The position numbers and the translations under genes are program-made. Of a stretch of 10,920 nt of DNA, positions 6,395 to 10,920 are shown one piece after another. Positions within the stretch are counted from its first letter, which is position 1; each line of letters opens with the position of its first letter. Origin of the DNA: a bacterium (GTDB taxonomy: Bacteria > Ratteibacteria > UBA8468). The notes beneath the pieces are model-generated. The model had not been told where the DNA came from, made no database searches, and was given only the letters and a program-made list of their open reading frames with translations. The DNA lies in contig DAOWFY010000147.1 of the NCBI GenBank assembly GCA_030637775.1, forward strand, positions 1-10,920. The letters run 5' to 3'.

Positions 6395-8092
6395 ATGCCA
6401 ACAAAGAGGGAGGCGATAGTACTCTTACAGAATATTGGGCTTCTCACCAAAAGACAGATTGAGGAGGCATTGGCCAAACAACGGGAAAATAAGCGTTCAA
6501 TTAAGAATGTCCTCAAAGAGCTTGGTTACCTTACAAATGAAAATATTGGATTATCCCTTCTCCCCCAATTTGGAATCTTGCCGAGAAGCTCTACCGAGGA
6601 GAATCTTCCTGTTGAGGTCGTTAAGACTGTCCCATCCTCCTTTGCCAAAGAGCATCGAGTTATTCCCTTTGAAAAGAGAAATGAGACAATTGTCTTAGCT
6701 ACCGATGAGCCCTTAAATTTACTCTCAATCGATTACTTTAAGGACGAACTTAAAAATAAGGTGCAACTGGTCATTGTGAACCAAGATACTATTGCCTCCT
6801 CTTTAAAAAAGTATTATGGAATTGAGACCGAGGATCTGGCTCCTCTCTTTGAGAGGGTTGATAAGGGCTATGCCCCTACACTGAAAGAGGGTGAGGAGGT
6901 TGCTCCGGAAGAGGAGGAAGAGGCAGCAAAAAGAACCCCGATCATCCAATTAGCAAATCTACTTATTGCCGATGGTATCAAGAAGAGAGCCAGCGATATT
7001 CATGTGGAACCCTTAGAGCACAAGTTCAGGATTAGATATCGAATTGATGGAGTGCTGCATGAAACTCTATCCCCACCTAAAAATATCCAGCGCGCCGTCA
7101 TCGCGCGACTTAAACTTATGGCCAAGATGAACCTTGCCGAAAAGAGGTTACCCCAGGATGGCAGAATCATGCTTAATGTTTTGGGCCGACCGATCGATCT
7201 TCGTGTCTCCACCCTTCCGGGACTTTATGGGGAAAGTCTGGTGATGAGGATATTGGATAAGACCACGATGTTGCTCGGGATGGACCAATTGGGATTCCTT
7301 CCTGAGGACAGAAAGAAATGGGATGCTCTTTTAAAATTTTCCGGGGGCATTGCTCTTGTCACCGGACCAACCGGCTCAGGAAAAACAACCACCCTCTATA
7401 CCTCCTTAAATACTCTCAACACCACCGATAAAAAGCTGATGACGGTAGAAGAACCGGTGGAATATCAAATTCCCGGGATTAATCAGAGTCAGGTGAGGCC
7501 AGAGATTAATCTTACCTTTGCCTTTCTGCTGCGAAGTTTCTTAAGGCAGTCCCCGGATGTTATTTTGGTGGGAGAGATCAGGGATTTTGAGACAGCAGAT
7601 ATTGCTTTACGCGCTGCCCTTACCGGACACCTTGTCTTCTCTACCCTCCATACCAACGATGCGCCATCGGCCATTACCCGTCTTATTGATTTGGGCACAC
7701 CACCATTTTTAGTTGCCTCTTCCCTTCAGGGAGTGATGGCCCAAAGACTTGTGCGGACGCTCTGTCCCTATTGCAAGGAGGAAGATAAACCTGATGCACA
7801 AACCAGAGAATTCTTAAAGGTAAAGGAGAATAAGGAGATCCATATCTTCAAATCCAATGGCTGTGAGGCCTGTGACTATACTGGCTATCATGGTCGCACC
7901 GGAATTTTTGAAATTTTTATCATGAATGAGGAATTAAGACAACTTGCTCTGAAAAAGGCAGCCGCCTCCACCATAAAGGAGACAGCAATTAGAGCCGGAA
8001 TGCGGACGATACAGGAGGATGGGATAGAAAAGATCAAGAAAGGACTAACTACAGTGGATGAGGTAATTGCGGTAACGGGAAAGGTAGAATAA
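6395..8092 (+). CDS. pilB: Type IV pilus assembly (extension) ATPase PilB, GspE/PilB family
   Basis: Cytoplasmic hexameric ATPase that powers pilin polymerisation at the inner-membrane platform protein PilC. 565 residues, a normal length. An N-terminal MshEN/GspE N-terminal type domain (about 1-145), then an acidic linker (about 165-178), the N2 domain with RASDIHVEP (198-206) and RLPQDGRI (251-258), and the motor. Motor motifs: Walker A GPTGSGKT 324-331, Asp box VEEPVEYQIPG 351-361, Walker B LVGEIRD 391-397 (E394) and His box LTGHLVFSTLHTND 409-422. A zinc-binding tetracysteine follows: C457, C460, C490 and C493. Unusual: the normally RQDPD segment before Walker B reads RQSPD (S386), with an atypical AFLLRSF in front. 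The start ATG has a good ribosome binding site. The gene is followed by pilT after 96 bases. A type II secretion GspE role cannot be excluded, but the adjacent pilT favours pili. Confidence 0.93.
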   Translation: MPTKREAIVLLQNIGLLTKRQIEEALAKQRENKRSIKNVLKELGYLTNENIGLSLLPQFGILPRSSTEENLPVEVVKTVPSSFAKEHRVIPFEKRNETIVLATDEPLNLLSIDYFKDELKNKVQLVIVNQDTIASSLKKYYGIETEDLAPLFERVDKGYAPTLKEGEEVAPEEEEEAAKRTPIIQLANLLIADGIKKRASDIHVEPLEHKFRIRYRIDGVLHETLSPPKNIQRAVIARLKLMAKMNLAEKRLPQDGRIMLNVLGRPIDLRVSTLPGLYGESLVMRILDKTTMLLGMDQLGFLPEDRKKWDALLKFSGGIALVTGPTGSGKTTTLYTSLNTLNTTDKKLMTVEEPVEYQIPGINQSQVRPEINLTFAFLLRSFLRQSPDVILVGEIRDFETADIALRAALTGHLVFSTLHTNDAPSAITRLIDLGTPPFLVASSLQGVMAQRLVRTLCPYCKEEDKPDAQTREFLKVKENKEIHIFKSNGCEACDYTGYHGRTGIFEIFIMNEELRQLALKKAAASTIKETAIRAGMRTIQEDGIEKIKKGLTTVDEVIAVTGKVE

Positions 8093-8097
8093 AGGAG
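8091..8097 (+). promoter_or_regulatory. Orphan Shine-Dalgarno sequence after pilB
   Basis: AAAGGAG overlaps the pilB stop codon. No ATG, GTG or TTG lies at a useful distance behind it; the pilT ATG is over 90 bases away. It is either a relic or is brought to pilT by RNA folding of the intervening bases. Confidence 0.35.
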
Positions 8098-8099
8098 AC

Positions 8100-8181
8100 T
8101 CGGAGCACTTTCTCGGGAGCAACGAGAGCGAAGATTTCCTCGCTGGGGGAATTGAGCGTGCCGCCGAAGAAGATAGTCCGA
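8100..8181 (+). other. Potential branched RNA structure in the pilB-pilT spacer
   Basis: Hand folding finds TCGGA (8100-8104) with TCCGA (8177-8181), GCAC (8105-8108) with GTGC (8158-8161), a hairpin of CTCG (8112-8115) with CGAG (8123-8126), and a hairpin of AGCGA (8127-8131) with TCGCT (8140-8144). An alternative closes TCGG (8100-8103) on CCGA (8164-8167). With the outer closure, the upstream AAGGAG would lie about 9 unpaired bases from the pilT ATG. It matches no riboswitch class I know. The helices are short, so stability is uncertain. Confidence 0.33.
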
Positions 8182-8188
8182 ACACATT

Positions 8189-9262
8189 ATGGCACAGGAT
8201 ATTAATTCTCTTTTGAACGCAATCATAGAGAAGAATGCTTCCGATATTCACCTTCATGTCGATAAACCGCCAACGATGCGGCTTAACGATAGGCTAATCG
8301 ACCTTGACGAGAAGCCCTTAACTCCTGATGATACTCTCACCTATATGAAGGCCATCACTCCTCCCGAAGGCCAGCAAGAGGTAGAAAAGGTAGGAGGCAC
8401 AGACTTCGGTTACGCCTTTGAGGATAAAGCAAGGTTTCGGGTCAGCGTTTATCGGCAGAAAGGAAACATCAACATTGCGATGCGACTCATTCCCTATAAG
8501 TTTTTAAGCTTTGAGGAATTGGGGCTATCGCAATCCATTAAGAAACTCTGTCATAGACCAAGGGGGCTAGTCCTGGTTACCGGTCCAACCGGTTCAGGCA
8601 AGACCACAACTCTGGCGACAATGATTGATTATATTAACAGTAGCCGTGATTGCCATATTATTACCATTGAGGACCCGATTGAATATTACCACACCCATAA
8701 GAAGTCAATTGTGACGCAGCGGGAATTAGGGGCTGATGTCCCTTCCTTTCCCGAAGCATTAAGGAGAGGGTTGCGCCAGGACCCGGACGTATTCCTGGTA
8801 GGAGAGATGAGGGATTTAGACACAATCTCGGCGGCCATTACTGCCGCGGAAACAGGTCATTTAATCTTTGGCACATTGCACACTACCGGAGCCGCGCGCA
8901 CCGTTGACCGAATCGTTGATGTTTTTCCGATAGACCAGCAGGAGCAGATTCGCATTATGCTTTCTGTCTCCATTATTGCCGTTGTCTCTGAACAACTATT
9001 GGTAAGGGCCGATGGAAAAGGTAGAATTGCGGCCTTTGAGATTATGGTTGCTACCCCGGCCATTCAGAATCTTATCCGGGAGAAAAAGACCTATAGAATT
9101 CTTTCGGAACTTCAGACCGGGGCAAAGTATGGGATGAAAACAATGGATGAGTCCTTAATAGAACTCTATTCATCCGGTCTCATCACTTATGAAAATCTTT
9201 TAGGAAATGCCTATGACCCGGAACAGATTCGAATTCAGGTGGAGGGGGTAAAGAAACGATGA
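8189..9262 (+). CDS. pilT: Type IV pilus retraction ATPase PilT
   Basis: Hexameric motor that depolymerises pili, driving twitching motility, DNA uptake and surface sensing. 357 residues, the standard PilT size, with no GspE N-terminal domain and no tetracysteine. N-terminal PAS-like domain with NASDIHLHV (16-24); Walker A GPTGSGKT 132-139; Asp box EDPIEYYH 161-168; Walker B LVGEMRD 203-209 (E206); His box ETGHLIFGTLHTTGA 221-235. The retraction-specific C-terminal motif AIRNLIRE appears as AIQNLIRE (291-298), with Gln for Arg, followed by GAKYGMKTMDESL. The ATG at 8189 gives a normal PilT N-terminus, but no Shine-Dalgarno sequence precedes it; the spacer may matter for initiation. Its stop overlaps the next gene by ATGA. 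PilU is an alternative identity, less likely given the size and C-terminal motif. Confidence 0.93.
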   Translation: MAQDINSLLNAIIEKNASDIHLHVDKPPTMRLNDRLIDLDEKPLTPDDTLTYMKAITPPEGQQEVEKVGGTDFGYAFEDKARFRVSVYRQKGNINIAMRLIPYKFLSFEELGLSQSIKKLCHRPRGLVLVTGPTGSGKTTTLATMIDYINSSRDCHIITIEDPIEYYHTHKKSIVTQRELGADVPSFPEALRRGLRQDPDVFLVGEMRDLDTISAAITAAETGHLIFGTLHTTGAARTVDRIVDVFPIDQQEQIRIMLSVSIIAVVSEQLLVRADGKGRIAAFEIMVATPAIQNLIREKKTYRILSELQTGAKYGMKTMDESLIELYSSGLITYENLLGNAYDPEQIRIQVEGVKKR

Positions 9263-10920
9263 GTCCCCTACCGGTAAAAACAAAGAAAAAGTTACTCGGT
9301 CAGATCCTCATCGAGCATAACCTCATTACCGAAGATCAACTGCGTATTGGTCTTGAGGAACAGAAGCGTACCGGAAAATTTTTGGGGAGAACCCTCGTTG
9401 ACCTCCATTTCATCGATGAGAAGATTCTGCGCAAGGTTCTTTCTATTCAATCAGGGATAGAGACAATTAAGTTGAAGGATTACGAAATCAGTCCGGGGGT
9501 AATCAAGAAATTTCCCGCTGCTTTAGCCAAAACCTATCAGGCGATACCCCTTAAGTTAGAGGATAAAACCCTCACGATCGCGGTAGGCGATGCCTTAAAT
9601 GTCAGCGCTCACGACGACCTTTCCTTTATCCTTGGTTACAAAATCAAGATTCTTCTTGCCGACAGTGCCGAGATTAATGGAATAATCGAGAAATATTATG
9701 GGGCGGATACTACCTCTATCGAAGATCTGATGAAATGGTTCGATAAAGGAGCACCAGCAGTTTCCGAGATCACTACGGGTGCGGCTGCAGGAGGAGAACT
9801 GGCCAATATCACTACTCTTGAAGAGATTGCCAGCCAGGCACCGGTAATAAGTCTTTTCAACCTTGTCCTTGTCCAGACGGTAAAGGATTACGCTACAGAT
9901 TTACACTTGGAGCCCTTTGAGAATGACTTTAGAGTCCGGTATCGGGTCGATGGCATGCTTTATGACCTTCTTCATCCTTCCCCTGATTTAGCCTTTGCTC
10001 TTTTCTGTAGATTCAAAATTATGGCCGGGATGGATATTGCGGAAAGAAGATTGCCTCAGGATGGAAGACTCGAACTGACCATTGGAGGAAGGGAGGTAGA
10101 TTTGAGGGTCAATACCGTCCCCACCGTCTTTGGAGAATGTCTTTCGGTCAGGGTTCTGGACCGGGGGAAAGCGGTCCTGGAACTGGAGAATATTGGGCTT
10201 TCAGAAAGCAATCTACCAAAGGTGGATGAGATGATAAAAAAGCCGCAGGGAATTGTTTTAGATACAGGTCCAACCGGCTGCGGAAAGACAACCTCCCTTT
10301 ATGGCATTTTAAGAAGATTAAATAAGCCGGGGGTAAAGATTGTTACCGTCGAAGACCCGGTAGAGTATCTTTTGGATGGAGTTGTTCAGGTTCCAATTAA
10401 GGAGAAAATTGGTCTTTCCTTCTCCAATACCCTGCGCCACATTCTTCGCCAAGACCCTGATATTATCCTCGTAGGGGAAATAAGGGATTTGGAGACGGCA
10501 GAGATTGCTGTTCAAGCCTCCCTTACCGGGCACTTGGTGCTATCTACCCTGCATACCAATGATGCTCCCTCCACCATCACCAGACTTATCGATATGAAGG
10601 TCGAACCCTTTCTTCTTGCTTCCTCAATCACTGGAGTAATTGCCCAGAGATTGATCAGACTGCTTTGTCCAAAATGTCGCGAGAAATATCAGCCCAGCCA
10701 GGAGGAACTGCTTGAATTGGGGCTAAACCTACAGCAAATAAAGGAAGAAAGGGAGAAACCATTCTATCGGCCGGTCGGATGTCCAGCCTGCAAAGGTGGC
10801 TATAAGGGGCAGATCGCCATCTTTGAAATTCTTGGTCCCCAAGAGGGATTCTGGAAACTTGTCATGGAAAAGCGTCCCACGGGTGAAATCAGAGAAAAGG
10901 CAATTGAGGAAGGGATGAAG
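9259..10920 (+). CDS. pilB: Second PilB/GspE-family assembly ATPase (3' end beyond the window)
   Basis: A second extension-type ATPase, 554 residues visible and probably lacking only about 20 C-terminal residues. N-terminal MshEN/GspE N-terminal type domain (about 10-150), Ala/Gly-rich linker (about 165-180), N2 domain with YATDLHLEP (211-219) and RLPQDGRL (264-271). Motor: Walker A GPTGCGKT 337-344, in which the usual Ser is Cys341 and the preceding Val is Asp335; Asp box VEDPVEYLLDG 364-374; RQDPDIILVGEIRD 397-410 (E407); His box LTGHLVLSTLHTND 422-435. Tetracysteine C470, C473, C508 and C511. It overlaps pilT by ATGA and has GGAGGG 12 bases before the ATG, so it is in the same operon. It could serve a second pilus or a type II secretion pseudopilus. 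The ATPase family is certain; the exact system is not. Confidence 0.92.
   Translation, partial: MSPLPVKTKKKLLGQILIEHNLITEDQLRIGLEEQKRTGKFLGRTLVDLHFIDEKILRKVLSIQSGIETIKLKDYEISPGVIKKFPAALAKTYQAIPLKLEDKTLTIAVGDALNVSAHDDLSFILGYKIKILLADSAEINGIIEKYYGADTTSIEDLMKWFDKGAPAVSEITTGAAAGGELANITTLEEIASQAPVISLFNLVLVQTVKDYATDLHLEPFENDFRVRYRVDGMLYDLLHPSPDLAFALFCRFKIMAGMDIAERRLPQDGRLELTIGGREVDLRVNTVPTVFGECLSVRVLDRGKAVLELENIGLSESNLPKVDEMIKKPQGIVLDTGPTGCGKTTSLYGILRRLNKPGVKIVTVEDPVEYLLDGVVQVPIKEKIGLSFSNTLRHILRQDPDIILVGEIRDLETAEIAVQASLTGHLVLSTLHTNDAPSTITRLIDMKVEPFLLASSITGVIAQRLIRLLCPKCREKYQPSQEELLELGLNLQQIKEEREKPFYRPVGCPACKGGYKGQIAIFEILGPQEGFWKLVMEKRPTGEIREKAIEEGMK

Noticed and set aside
8152-8177. TTGAGC and GATAGT as an internal promoter for pilT
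   Set aside because: The spacer is only 14 bases and both boxes are weak.
8093-8188. Cyclic-di-GMP or other known riboswitch before pilT
   Set aside because: I compared it from memory with GEMM-I, GEMM-II, cobalamin, TPP, glycine and guanidine consensus cores and found none of the conserved core sequences.
7888-8257. Minus-strand open frames crossing the pilB-pilT spacer
   Set aside because: They run antisense into the conserved ends of both pilB and pilT, overlap each other and have no recognisable domain.
1-10920. tRNA, rRNA, CRISPR, insertion sequence or phage content
   Set aside because: No tRNA-like cloverleaf, no ribosomal RNA sequence, no regularly spaced repeats, no transposase or integrase; almost all bases are accounted for by housekeeping and pilus genes.

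Overview
The window is bacterial housekeeping DNA followed by a type IV pilus motor cluster. It is gene-dense, with short or overlapping junctions and a moderate GC content judged by eye. I cannot name the species. The compact IF-2, the unusual ArgRS signature, the probable leaderless transcripts and the short palindromes inside protein linkers would all fit a poorly cultured candidate-phylum bacterium, but that placement is an inference. The type IV pilus ATPases and the FtsK, RbfA, NusA and IF-2 set make the bacterial assignment secure.

Left half, minus strand (1-4179): ftsK, then nusA, then infB (cut by the window edge), transcribed leftward. nusA and infB are separated by one base. Forty bases separate ftsK from nusA, and they hold a candidate promoter. 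This is the nusA-infB core of the transcription-termination and translation-initiation operon, led by a DNA translocase gene instead of the more usual rimP.

Centre, plus strand (4234-6215): rbfA and argS overlap by ATGA and diverge from ftsK across 54 bases. That gap carries a near-perfect two-fold symmetric pair of promoters. In both directions the -10 element lies 6 bases from the start codon, so both mRNAs may be leaderless. rbfA, usually just downstream of infB, is here split from it and faces the other way.

Spacer 6216-6394: a 20-codon reading frame with a strong ribosome binding site, a second overlapping hydrophobic frame that may be a gene remnant, and a well-formed sigma-70 type promoter whose -35 box is overlapped by an inverted repeat. 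It drives the pilus genes.

Right half, plus strand (6395-10920): a PilB-type extension ATPase, a PilT-type retraction ATPase and a second PilB/GspE-type ATPase (cut by the window edge), all in one direction. The two PilB-like proteins would power pilus or pseudopilus assembly and PilT would power disassembly. The 96-base pilB-pilT spacer can fold into a branched RNA and has an orphan Shine-Dalgarno sequence at its 5' end.

I see no rRNA, tRNA, CRISPR array, insertion sequence or phage gene. No new defence or mobile system is evident. The most notable signals are the regulatory layouts and the three-ATPase arrangement.
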